A stretch of DNA of 64,000 nucleotides from Argentina anserina (taxonomy: Eukaryota > Streptophyta > Magnoliopsida > Rosales > Rosaceae): positions 1 through 64,000 of the forward strand of contig NW_026089508.1 of NCBI RefSeq assembly GCF_933775445.1, given 5' to 3'. A model generated the notes under the pieces. It was not told where the DNA came from, searched no databases, and was given only the letters and a program-made list of their open reading frames with translations. Below are positions 1 through 12,147 of the stretch, piece by piece (within the stretch, counting starts at the first letter, position 1; every line of letters begins with the position of its first letter). A program made the position numbers and the translations under genes.

Positions 1-2293
1 GAATTTGAGAGTTTTGCAAGTGTGGGAGTGTGTTTCTTTCAAACTGAGTATCTTTACATCGTTTGCGTATCTTTACTATTCCAATTGTGTATCTTTTCAT
101 TTCTCGTTTGAGTATCTTTCTGTAAGGCTTCTGATGCGAGTTTCTATTGTATTTGAGAATTTTGCAAGTGTGGGAGTGTGTTTCTTTCAAACTGAGTATC
201 TTTACATCGTTTGCGTATCTTTACGATTCCAATTGTGTATCTTTTCATTTCTCGTTTGAGTATCTTTCTGTAAGGCTTTCTGATGCGAGTTTCTATTGAA
301 TTTGAGAGTTTTGCAAGTGTGGGAGTGTGTTTCTTTCAAACTGAGTATCTTTACATCGTTTGCGTATCTTTACTATTCCAATTGTGTATCTTTTCATTTC
401 TCGTTTGAGTATCTTTCTGTAAGGCTTCTGATGCGAGTTTTTATTGTATTTGAGAGTTTTCCATGTGTGGGAGTGTGTTTCTTTCAAACTGAGTATCTTT
501 ACATCGTTTGCGTATCTTTACTATTCCAATTGTGTATCTTTTCATTTCTCGTTTGAGTATCTTTCTGTAAGGCTTCTGATGCGAGTTTCTATTGTATTTG
601 AGAATTTTGCAAGTGTGGGAGTGTGTTTCTTTCAAACTGAGTATCTTTACATCGTTTGCGTATCTTTACGATTCCAATTGTGTATCTTTTCATTTCTCGT
701 TTGAGTATCTTTCTGTAAGGCTTTCTGATGCGAGTTTCTATTGAATTTGAGAGTTTTGCAAGTGTGGGAGTGTGTTTCTTTCAAACTGAGTATCTTTACA
801 TCGTTTGCGTATCTTTACTATTCCAATTGTGTATCTTTACATCGTTTGCGTATCTTTACTATTCCAATTGTGTATCTTTTCATTTCTCGTTTGAGTATCT
901 TTCTGTAAGGCTTCTGATGCGAGTTTGTATTGTATTTGAGAGTTTTTCCAAGTGTGGGAGTGTGTTTCTTTCAAACTGAGTATCTTTACATCGTTTGCGT
1001 ATCTTTACTATTCCAATTGTGTATCTTTTCATTTCTCGTTTGAGTATCTTTCTGTAAGGCTTCTGATGCGAGTTTCTATTGTATTTGAGAATTTTGCAAG
1101 TGTGGGAGTGTGTTTCTTTCAAACTGAGTATCTTTACATCGTTTGCGTATCTTTACGATTCCAATTGTGTATCTTTTCATTTCTCGTTTGAGTATCTTTC
1201 TGTAAGGCTTTCTGATGCGAGTTTCTATTGAATTTGAGAGTTTTGCAAGTGTGGGAGTGTGTTTCTTTCAAACTGAGTATCTTTACATCGTTTGCGTATC
1301 TTTACTATTCCAATTGTGTATCTTTACATCGTTTGCGTATCTTTACTATTCCAATTGTGTATCTTTTCATTTCTCGTTTGAGTATCTTTCTGTAAGGCTT
1401 CTGATGCGAGTTTCTATTGTATTTGAGAGTTTTGCAAGTGTGGGAGTGTGTTTCTTTCAAACTGAGTATCTTTACATCGTTTGCGTATCTTTACGATTCC
1501 AATTGTGTATCTTTTCATTTCTCGTTTGAGTATCTTTCTGTAAGGCTTTCTGATGCGAGTTTCTATTGAATTTGAGAGTTTTGCAAGTGTGGGAGTGTGT
1601 TTCTTTCAAACTGAGTATCTTTACATCGTTTGCGTATCTTTACTATTCCAATTGTGTATCTTTTCATTTCTCGTTTGAGTATCTTTCTGTAAGGCTTCTG
1701 ATGCGAGTTTCTATTGTATTTGAGAATTTTGCAAGTGTGGGAGTGTGTTTCTTTCAAACTGAGTATCTTTACATCGTTTGCGTATCTTTACGATTCCAAT
1801 TGTGTATCTTTTCATTTCTCGTTTGAGTATCTTTCTGTAAGGCTTTCTGATGCGAGTTTCTATTGAATTTGAGAGTTTTGCAAGTGTGGGAGTGTGTTTC
1901 TTTCAAACTGAGTATCTTTACATCGTTTGCGTATCTTTACTATTCCAATTGTGTATCTTTTCATTTCTCGTTTGAGTATCTTTCTGTAAGGCTTCTGATG
2001 CGAGTTTTTATTGTATTTGAGAGTTTTCCATGTGTGGGAGTGTGTTTCTTTCAAACTGAGTATCTTTACATCGTTTGCGTATCTTTACTATTCCAATTGT
2101 GTATCTTTTCATTTCTCGTTTGAGTATCTTTCTGTAAGGCTTCTGATGCGAGTTTCTATTGTATTTGAGAATTTTGCAAGTGTGGAGTGTGTTTCTTTCA
2201 AACTGAGTATCTTTACATCGTTTGCGTATCTTTACGATTCCAATTGTGTATCTTTTCATTTCTCGTTTGAGTATCTTTCTGTAAGGCTTTCTG

Positions 2294-4872
2294 ATGCGAG
2301 TTTCTATTGAATTTGAGAGTTTTGCAAGTGTGGGAGTGTGTTTCTTTCAAACTGAGTATCTTTACATCGTTTGCGTATCTTTACTATTCCAATTGTGTAT
2401 CTTTACATCGTTTGCGTATCTTTACTATTCCAATTGTGTATCTTTTCATTTCTCGTTTGAGTATCTTTCTGTAAGGCTTCTGATGCGAGTTTGTATTGTA
2501 TTTGAGAGTTTTCCAAGTGTGGGAGTGTGTTTCTTTCAAACTGAGTATCTTTACATCGTTTGCGTATCTTTACTATTCCAATTGTGTATCTTTTCATTTC
2601 TCGTTTGAGTATCTTTCTGTAAGGCTTCTGATGCGAGTTTTTATTGTATTTGAGAGTTTTGCAAGTGTGGGAGTGTGATTCATTCAAACTGAGTATCTAT
2701 ACATCGTTTGCGTATCTTTACTATTCCAATTGTGTATCTTTACATCGTTTGCGTAACTTTACTATTCCAATTGTGTATCTTTTCATTTCTCGATTGAGTA
2801 TCTTTCTGTAAGGCTTCTGATGCGAGTTTCTATTGTATTTGAGAATTTTGCAAGTGTGGGAGTGTGTTTCTTTCAAACTGAGTATCTTTACATCGTTTGC
2901 GTATCTTTACGATTCCAATTGTGTATCTTTTCATTTCTCGTTTGAGTATCTTTCTGTAAGGCTTTCTGATGCGAGTTTCTATTGAATTTGAGAGTTTTGC
3001 AAGTGTGGGAGTGTGTTTCTTTCAAACTGAGTATCTTTACATCGTTTGCGTATCTTTACTATTCCAATTGTGTATCTTTACATCGTTTGCGTATCTTTAC
3101 TATTCCAATTGTGTATCTTTTCATTTCTCGTTTGAGTATCTTTCTGTAAGGCTTCTGATGCGAGTTTCTATTGTATTTGAGAGTTTTGCAAGTGTGGGAG
3201 TGTGTTTCTTTCAAACTGAGTATCTTTACATCGTTTGCGTATCTTTACGATTCCAATTGTGTATCTTTTCATTTCTCGTTTGAGTATCTTTCTGTAAGGC
3301 TTTCTGATGCGAGTTTCTATTGAATTTGAGAGTTTTGCAAGTGTGGGAGTGTGTTTCTTTCAAACTGAGTATCTTTACATCGTTTGCGTATCTTTACTAT
3401 TCCAATTGTGTATCTTTTCATTTCTCGTTTGAGTATCTTTCTGTAAGGCTTCTGATGCGAGTTTCTATTGTATTTGAGAATTTTGCAAGTGTGGGAGTGT
3501 GTTTCTTTCAAACTGAGTATCTTTACATCGTTTGCGTATCTTTACGATTCCAATTGTGTATCTTTTCATTTCTCGTTTGAGTATCTTTCTGTAAGGCTTT
3601 CTGATGCGAGTTTCTATTGAATTTGAGAGTTTTGCAAGTGTGGGAGTGTGTTTCTTTCAAACTGAGTATCTTTACATCGTTTGCGTATCTTTACTATTCC
3701 AATTGTGTATCTTTTCATTTCTCGTTTGAGTATCTTTCTGTAAGGCTTCTGATGCGAGTTTTTATTGTATTTGAGAGTTTTCCATGTGTGGGAGTGTGTT
3801 TCTTTCAAACTGAGTATCTTTACATCGTTTGCGTATCTTTACTATTCCAATTGTGTATCTTTTCATTTCTCGTTTGAGTATCTTTCTGTAAGGCTTCTGA
3901 TGCGAGTTTCTATTGTATTTGAGAATTTTGCAAGTGTGGGAGTGTGTTTCTTTCAAACTGAGTATCTTTACATCGTTTGCGTATCTTTACGATTCCAATT
4001 GTGTATCTTTTCATTTCTCGTTTGAGTATCTTTCTGTAAGGCTTTCTGATGCGAGTTTCTATTGAATTTGAGAGTTTTGCAAGTGTAGGAGTGTGTTTCT
4101 TTCAAACTGAGTATCTTTACATCGTTTGCGTATCTTTACTATTCCAATTGTGTATCTTTACATCGTTTGCGTATCTTTACTATTCCAATTGTGTATCTTT
4201 TCATTTCTCGTTTGAGTATCTTTCTGTAAGGCTTCTGATGCGAGTTTGTATTGTATTTGAGAGTTTTCCAAGTGTGGGAGTGTGTTTCTTTCAAACTGAG
4301 TATCTTTACATCGTTTGCGTATCTTTACTATTCCAATTGTGTATCTTTTCATTTCTCGTTTGAGTATCTTTCTGTAAGGCTTCTGATGCGAGTTTTTATT
4401 GTATTTGAGAGTTTTGCAAGTGTGGGAGTGTGATTCATTCAAACTGAGTATCTTTACATCGTTTGCGTATCTTTACGATTCCAATTGTGTATCTTTTCAT
4501 TTCTCGTTTGAGTATCTTTCTGTAAGGCTTTCTGATGCGAGTTTCTATTGAATTTGAGAGTTTTGCAAGTGTGGGAGTGTGTTTCTTTCAAACTGAGTAT
4601 CTTTACATCGTTTGCGTATCTTTACTATTCCAATTGTGTATCTTTACATCGTTTGCGTATCTTTACTATTCCAATTGTGTATCTTTTCATTTCTCGTTTG
4701 AGTATCTTTCTGTAAGGCTTCTGATGCGAGTTTCTATTGTATTTGAGAGTTTTGCAAGTGTGGGAGTGTGTTTCTTTCAAACTGAGTATCTTTACATCGT
4801 TTGCGTATCTTTACTATTCCAATTGTGTATCTTTTCATTTCTCGTTTGAGTATCTTTCTGTAAGGCTTTCTG
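2294..4872 (+). repeat. 4,292-bp-offset higher-order repeat, copy 1 (16 monomers)
   Basis: Monomer starts are 2294, 2483, 2631, 2820, 2969, 3158, 3307, 3455, 3604, 3752, 3900, 4049, 4238, 4386, 4535 and 4724. The same order of lengths and diagnostic variants recurs exactly 4,292 bp downstream. The similarity extends left to about 1850, shifted by 1 bp by a missing G near 2180. Within this block the 10-monomer stretch 2969-4534 (1,566 bp) is a shorter version of the 11-monomer stretch 1215-2968, as if one 189-bp monomer had been removed. Confidence 0.85.
2631..2819 (+). repeat. Marker long monomer with GATTCATTC / GTAACTTT variants
   Basis: This 189-bp copy is recognisable by linked changes: GTGATTCATTC in the head, GTATCTATAC in the first A, GTAACTTTAC in the second B and CTCGATTGAG in C. 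The same linked set recurs only at 6923-7111, 10879-11067 and 14010-14198 (offsets 4,292, 3,956 and 3,131 bp). At 4386 and 8678 the GATTCATTC head is present but the rest of the monomer is a plain short copy, which looks like a deletion recombinant. Confidence 0.88.
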
Positions 4873-6585
4873 ATGCGAGTTTCTATTGAATTTGAGAGTT
4901 TTGCAAGTGTGGGAGTGTGTTTCTTTCAAACTGAGTATCTTTACATCGTTTGCGTATCTTTACTATTCCAATTGTGTATCTTTTCATTCTCGTTTGAGTA
5001 TCTTTCTGTAAGGCTTCTGATGCGAGTTTCTATTGTATTTGAGAGTTTTGCAAGTGTGGGAGTGTGTTTCTTTCAAACTGAGTATCTTTACATCGTTTGC
5101 GTATCTTTACGATTCCAATTGTGTATCTTTTCATTTCTCGTTTGAGTATCTTTCTGTAAGGCTTTCTGATGCGAGTTTCTATTGAATTTGAGAGTTTTGC
5201 AAGTGTGGGAGTGTGTTTCTTTCAAACTGAGTATCTTTACATCGTTTGCGTATCTTTACTATTCCAATTGTGTATCTTTACATCGTTTGCGTATCTTTAC
5301 TATTCCAATTGTGTATCTTTTCATTTCTCGTTTGAGTATCTTTCTGTAAGGCTTCTGATGCGAGTTTCTATTGTATTTGAGAGTTTTGCAAGTGTGGGAG
5401 TGTGTTTCTTTCAAACTGAGTATCTTTACATCGTTTGCGTATCTTTACTATTCCAATTGTGTATCTTTTCATTTCTCGTTTGAGTATCTTTCTGTAAGGC
5501 TTCTGATGCGAGTTTCTATTGTATTTGAGAATTTTGCAAGTGTGGGAGTGTGTTTCTTTCAAACTGAGTATCTTTACATCGTTTGCGTATCTTTACGATT
5601 CCAATTGTGTATCTTTTCATTTCTCGTTTGAGTATCTTTCTGTAAGGCTTTCTGATGCGAGTTTCTATTGAATTTGAGAGTTTTGCAAGTGTGGGAGTGT
5701 GTTTCTTTCAAACTGAGTATCTTTACATCGTTTGCGTATCTTTACTATTCCAATTGTGTATCTTTACATCGTTTGCGTATCTTTACTATTCCAATTGTGT
5801 ATCTTTTCATTTCTCGTTTGAGTATCTTTCTGTAAGGCTTCTGATGCGAGTTTCTATTGTATTTGAGAGTTTTGCAAGTGTGGGAGTGTGTTTCTTTCAA
5901 ACTGAGTATCTTTACATCGTTTGCGTATCTTTACGATTCCAATTGTGTATCTTTTCATTTCTCGTTTGAGTATCTTTCTGTAAGGCTTTCTGATGCGAGT
6001 TTCTATTGAATTTGAGAGTTTTGCAAGTGTGGGAGTGTGTTTCTTTCAAACTGAGTATCTTTACATCGTTTGCGTATCTTTACTATTCCAATTGTGTATC
6101 TTTTCATTTCTCGTTTGAGTATCTTTCTGTAAGGCTTCTGATGCGAGTTTTTATTGTATTTGAGAGTTTTCCATGTGTGGGAGTGTGTTTCTTTCAAACT
6201 GAGTATCTTTACATCGTTTGCGTATCTTTACTATTCCAATTGTGTATCTTTTCATTTCTCGTTTGAGTATCTTTCTGTAAGGCTTCTGATGCGAGTTTTT
6301 ATTGTATTTGAGAGTTTTCCATGTGTGGGAGTGTGTTTCTTTCAAACTGAGTATCTTTACATCGTTTGCGTATCTTTACTATTCCAATTGTGTATCTTTT
6401 CATTTCTCGTTTGAGTATCTTTCTGTAAGGCTTCTGATGCGAGTTTCTATTGTATTTGAGAATTTTGCAAGTGTGGGAGTGTGTTTCTTTCAAACTGAGT
6501 ATCTTTACATCGTTTGCGTATCTTTACGATTCCAATTGTGTATCTTTTCATTTCTCGTTTGAGTATCTTTCTGTAAGGCTTTCTG

Positions 6586-9164
6586 ATGCGAGTTTCTATT
6601 GAATTTGAGAGTTTTGCAAGTGTGGGAGTGTGTTTCTTTCAAACTGAGTATCTTTACATCGTTTGCGTATCTTTACTATTCCAATTGTGTATCTTTACAT
6701 CGTTTGCGTATCTTTACTATTCCAATTGTGTATCTTTTCATTTCTCGTTTGAGTATCTTTCTGTAAGGCTTCTGATGCGAGTTTGTATTGTATTTGAGAG
6801 TTTTCCAAGTGTGGGAGTGTGTATCTTTCAAACAGAGTATATTTACATCGTTTGCGTATCTTTACTATTCCAATTGTGTATCTTTTCATTTCTCGTTTGA
6901 GTATCTTTCTGTAAGGCTTCTGATGCGAGTTTTTATTGTATTTGAGAGTTTTGCAAGTGTGGGAGTGTGATTCATTCAAACTGAGTATCTATACATCGTT
7001 TGCGTATCTTTACTATTCCAATTGTGTATCTTTACATCGTTTGCGTAACTTTACTATTCCAATTGTGTATCTTTTCATTTCTCGATTGAGTATCTTTCTG
7101 TAAGGCTTCTGATGCGAGTTTCTATTGTATTTGAGAATTTTGCAAGTGTGGGAGTGTGTTTCTTTCAAACTGAGTATCTTTACATCGTTTGCGTATCTTT
7201 ACGATTCCAATTGTGTATCTTTTCATTTCTCGTTTGAGTATCTTTCTGTAAGGCTTTCTGATGCGAGTTTCTATTGAATTTGAGAGTTTTGCAAGTGTGG
7301 GAGTGTGTTTCTTTCAAACTGAGTATCTTTACATCGTTTGCGTATCTTTACTATTCCAATTGTGTATCTTTACATCGTTTGCGTATCTTTACTATTCCAA
7401 TTGTGTATCTTTTCATTTCTCGTTTGAGTATCTTTCTGTAAGGCTTCTGATGCGAGTTTCTATTGTATTTGAGAGTTTTGCAAGTGTGGGAGTGTGTTTC
7501 TTTCAAACTGAGTATCTTTACATCGTTTGCGTATCTTTACGATTCCAATTGTGTATCTTTTCATTTCTCGTTTGAGTATCTTTCTGTAAGGCTTTCTGAT
7601 GCGAGTTTCTATTGAATTTGAGAGTTTTGCAAGTGTGGGAGTGTGTTTCTTTCAAACTGAGTATCTTTACATCGTTTGCGTATCTTTACTATTCCAATTG
7701 TGTATCTTTTCATTTCTCGTTTGAGTATCTTTCTGTAAGGCTTCTGATGCGAGTTTCTATTGTATTTGAGAATTTTGCAAGTGTGGGAGTGTGTTTCTTT
7801 CAAACTGAGTATCTTTACATCGTTTGCGTATCTTTACGATTCCAATTGTGTATCTTTTCATTTCTCGTTTGAGTATCTTTCTGTAAGGCTTTCTGATGCG
7901 AGTTTCTATTGAATTTGAGAGTTTTGCAAGTGTGGGAGTGTGTTTCTTTCAAACTGAGTATCTTTACATCGTTTGCGTATCTTTACTATTCCAATTGTGT
8001 ATCTTTTCATTTCTCGTTTGAGTATCTTTCTGTAAGGCTTCTGATGCGAGTTTTTATTGTATTTGAGAGTTTTCCATGTGTGGGAGTGTGTTTCTTTCAA
8101 ACTGAGTATCTTTACATCGTTTGCGTATCTTTACTATTCCAATTGTGTATCTTTTCATTTCTCGTTTGAGTATCTTTCTGTAAGGCTTCTGATGCGAGTT
8201 TCTATTGTATTTGAGAATTTTGCAAGTGTGGGAGTGTGTTTCTTTCAAACTGAGTATCTTTACATCGTTTGCGTATCTTTACGATTCCAATTGTGTATCT
8301 TTTCATTTCTCGTTTGAGTATCTTTCTGTAAGGCTTTCTGATGCGAGTTTCTATTGAATTTGAGAGTTTTGCAAGTGTGGGAGTGTGTTTCTTTCAAACT
8401 GAGTATCTTTACATCGTTTGCGTATCTTTACTATTCCAATTGTGTATCTTTACATCGTTTGCGTATCTTTACTATTCCAATTGTGTATCTTTTCATTTCT
8501 CGTTTGAGTATCTTTCTGTAAGGCTTCTGATGCGAGTTTGTATTGTATTTGAGAGTTTTCCAAGTGTGGGAGTGTGTTTCTTTCAAACTGAGTATCTTTA
8601 CATCGTTTGCGTATCTTTACTATTCCAATTGTGTATCTTTTCATTTCTCGTTTGAGTATCTTTCTGTAAGGCTTCTGATGCGAGTTTTTATTGTATTTGA
8701 GAGTTTTGCAAGTGTGGGAGTGTGATTCATTCAAACTGAGTATCTTTACATCGTTTGCGTATCTTTACGATTCCAATTGTGTATCTTTTCATTTCTCGTT
8801 TGAGTATCTTTCTGTAAGGCTTTCTGATGCGAGTTTCTATTGAATTTGAGAGTTTTGCAAGTGTGGGAGTGTGTTTCTTTCAAACTGAGTATCTTTACAT
8901 CGTTTGCGTATCTTTACTATTCCAATTGTGTATCTTTACATCGTTTGCGTATCTTTACTATTCCAATTGTGTATCTTTTCATTTCTCGTTTGAGTATCTT
9001 TCTGTAAGGCTTCTGATGCGAGTTTCTATTGTATTTGAGAGTTTTGCAAGTGTGGGAGTGTGTTTCTTTCAAACTGAGTATCTTTACATCGTTTGCGTAT
9101 CTTTACGATTCCAATTGTGTATCTTTTCATTTCTCGTTTGAGTATCTTTCTGTAAGGCTTTCTG
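6586..9164 (+). repeat. 4,292-bp-offset higher-order repeat, copy 2 (16 monomers)
   Basis: Starts are 6586, 6775, 6923, 7112, 7261, 7450, 7599, 7747, 7896, 8044, 8192, 8341, 8530, 8678, 8827 and 9016, each 4,292 bp after its counterpart. Private changes are few. One cluster lies near 6824-6841, where the head reads GTATCTTTCAAACAGAG and is followed by TATATTTAC. In the last monomer module B reads TACGATTCC instead of TACTATTCC. Confidence 0.85.
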
Positions 9165-12147
9165 ATGCGAGTTTCTATTGAATTTGAGAGTTTTGCAAGT
9201 GTGGGAGTGTGTTTCTTTCAAACTGAGTATCTTTACATCGTTTGCGTATCTTTACTATTCCAATTGTGTATCTTTTCATTTCTCGTTTGAGTATCTTTCT
9301 GTAAGGCTTCTGATGCGAGTTTCTATTGTATTTGAGAATTTTGCAAGTGTGGGAGTGTGTTTCTTTCAAACTGAGTATCTTTACATCGTTTGCGTATCTT
9401 TACGATTCCAATTGTGTATCTTTTCATTTCTCGTTTGAGTATCTTTCTGTAAGGCTTTCTGATGCGAGTTTCTATTGAATTTGAGAGTTTTGCAAGTGTG
9501 GGAGTGTGTTTCTTTCAAACTGAGTATCTTTACATCGTTTGCGTATCTTTACTATTCCAATTGTGTATCTTTACATCGTTTGCGTATCTTTACTATTCCA
9601 ATTGTGTATCTTTTCATTTCTCGTTTGAGTATCTTTCTGTAAGGCTTCTGATGCGAGTTTCTATTGTATTTGAGAGTTTTGCAAGTGTGGGAGTGTGTTT
9701 CTTTCAAACTGAGTATCTTTACATCGTTTGCGTATCTTTACGATTCCAATTGTGTATCTTTTCATTTCTCGTTTGAGTATCTTTCTGTAAGGCTTTCTGA
9801 TGCGAGTTTCTATTGAATTTGAGAGTTTTGCAAGTGTGGGAGTGTGTTTCTTTCAAACTGAGTATCTTTACATCGTTTGCGTATCTTTACTATTCCAATT
9901 GTGTATCTTTTCATTTCTCGTTTGAGTATCTTTCTGTAAGGCTTCTGATGCGAGTTTCTATTGTATTTGAGAATTTTGCAAGTGTGGGAGTGTGTTTCTT
10001 TCAAACTGAGTATCTTTACATCGTTTGCGTATCTTTACGATTCCAATTGTGTATCTTTTCATTTCTCGTTTGAGTATCTTTCTGTAAGGCTTTCTGATGC
10101 GAGTTTCTATTGAATTTGAGAGTTTTGCAAGTGTGGGAGTGTGTTTCTTTCAAACTGAGTATCTTTACATCGTTTGCGTATCTTTACTATTCCAATTGTG
10201 TATCTTTTCATTTCTCGTTTGAGTATCTTTCTGTAAGGCTTCTGATGCGAGTTTTTATTGTATTTGAGAGTTTTCCATGTGTGGGAGTGTGTTTCTTTCA
10301 AACTGAGTATCTTTACATCGTTTGCGTATCTTTACTATTCCAATTGTGTATCTTTTCATTTCTCGTTTGAGTATCTTTCTGTAAGGCTTCTGATGCGAGT
10401 TTCTATTGTATTTGAGAATTTTGCAAGTGTGGGAGTGTGTTTCTTTCAAACTGAGTATCTTTACATCGTTTGCGTATCTTTACGATTCCAATTGTGTATC
10501 TTTTCATTTCTCGTTTGAGTATCTTTCTGTAAGGCTTTCTGATGCGAGTTTCTATTGAATTTGAGAGTTTTGCAAGTGTGGGAGTGTGTTTCTTTCAAAC
10601 TGAGTATCTTTACATCGTTTGCGTATCTTTACTATTCCAATTGTGTATCTTTACATCGTTTGCGTATCTTTACTATTCCAATTGTGTATCTTTTCATTTC
10701 TCGTTTGAGTATCTTTCTGTAAGGCTTCTGATGCGAGTTTGTATTGTATTTGAGAGTTTTCCAAGTGTGGGAGTGTGTTTCTTTCAAACTGAGTATCTTT
10801 ACATCGTTTGCGTATCTTTACTATTCCAATTGTGTATCTTTTCATTTCTCGTTTGAGTATCTTTCTGTAAGGCTTCTGATGCGAGTTTTTATTGTATTTG
10901 AGAGTTTTGCAAGTGTGGGAGTGTGATTCATTCAAACTGAGTATCTATACATCGTTTGCGTATCTTTACTATTCCAATTGTGTATCTTTACATCGTTTGC
11001 GTAACTTTACTATTCCAATTGTGTATCTTTTCATTTCTCGATTGAGTATCTTTCTGTAAGGCTTCTGATGCGAGTTTGTATTGTATTTGAGAGTTTTCCA
11101 AGTGTGGGAGTGTGTTTCTTTCAAACTGAGTATCTTTACATCGTTTGCGTATCTTTACTATTCCAATTGTGTATCTTTTCATTTCTCGTTTGAGTATCTT
11201 TCTGTAAGGCTTCTGATGCGAGTTTCTATTGTATTTGAGAGTTTTACAAGTGTGGGAGTGTGTTTCTTTCAAACTGAGTATCTTTACATCGTTTGCGTAT
11301 CTTTACGATTCCAATTGTGTATCTTTTCATTTCTCGTTTGAGTATCTTTCTGTAAGGCTTTCTGATGCGAGTTTCTATTGAATTTGAGAGTTTTGCAAGT
11401 GTGGGAGTGTGTTTCTTTCTAACTGAGTATCTTTACATCGTTTGCGTATCTTTACTATTCCAATTGTGTATCTTTTCATTTCTCGTTTGAGTATCTTTCT
11501 GTAAGGCTTCTGATGCGAGTTTTTATTGTATTTGAGAGTTTTCCATGTGTGGGAGTGTGTTTCTTTCAAACTGAGTATCTTTACATCGTTTGCGTATCTT
11601 TACTATTCCAATTGTGTATCTTTTCATTTCTCGTTTGAGTATCTTTCTGTAAGGCTTCTGATGCGAGTTTCTATTGTATTTGAGAATTTTGCAAGTGTGG
11701 GAGTGTGTTTCTTTCAAACTGAGTATCTTTACATCGTTTGCGTATCTTTACGATTCCAATTGTGTATCTTTTCATTTCTCGTTTGAGTATCTTTCTGTAA
11801 GGCTTTCTGATGCGAGTTTCTATTGAATTTGAGAGTTTTGCAAGTGTGGGAGTGTGTTTCTTTCAAACTGAGTATCTTTACATCGTTTGCGTATCTTTAC
11901 TATTCCAATTGTGTATCTTTACATCGTTTGCGTATCTTTACTATTCCAATTGTGTATCTTTTCATTTCTCGTTTGAGTATCTTTCTGTAAGGCTTCTGAT
12001 GCGAGTTTCTATTGTATTTGAGAGTTTTGCAAGTGTGGGAGTGTTTTTCTTTCAAACTGAGTATCTTTACATCGTTTGCGTATCTTTACGATTCCAATTG
12101 TGTATCTTTTCATTTCTCGTTTGAGTATCTTTCTGTAAGGCTTTCTG

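Noticed and set aside
2403..2687. Minus-strand open frames (64-94 codons) giving Lys/Arg-rich proteins
   Set aside because: They mirror the same repeat on the other strand, recur at almost every monomer, and change frame with each 1-bp length difference. No promoter or conserved context sets one apart.
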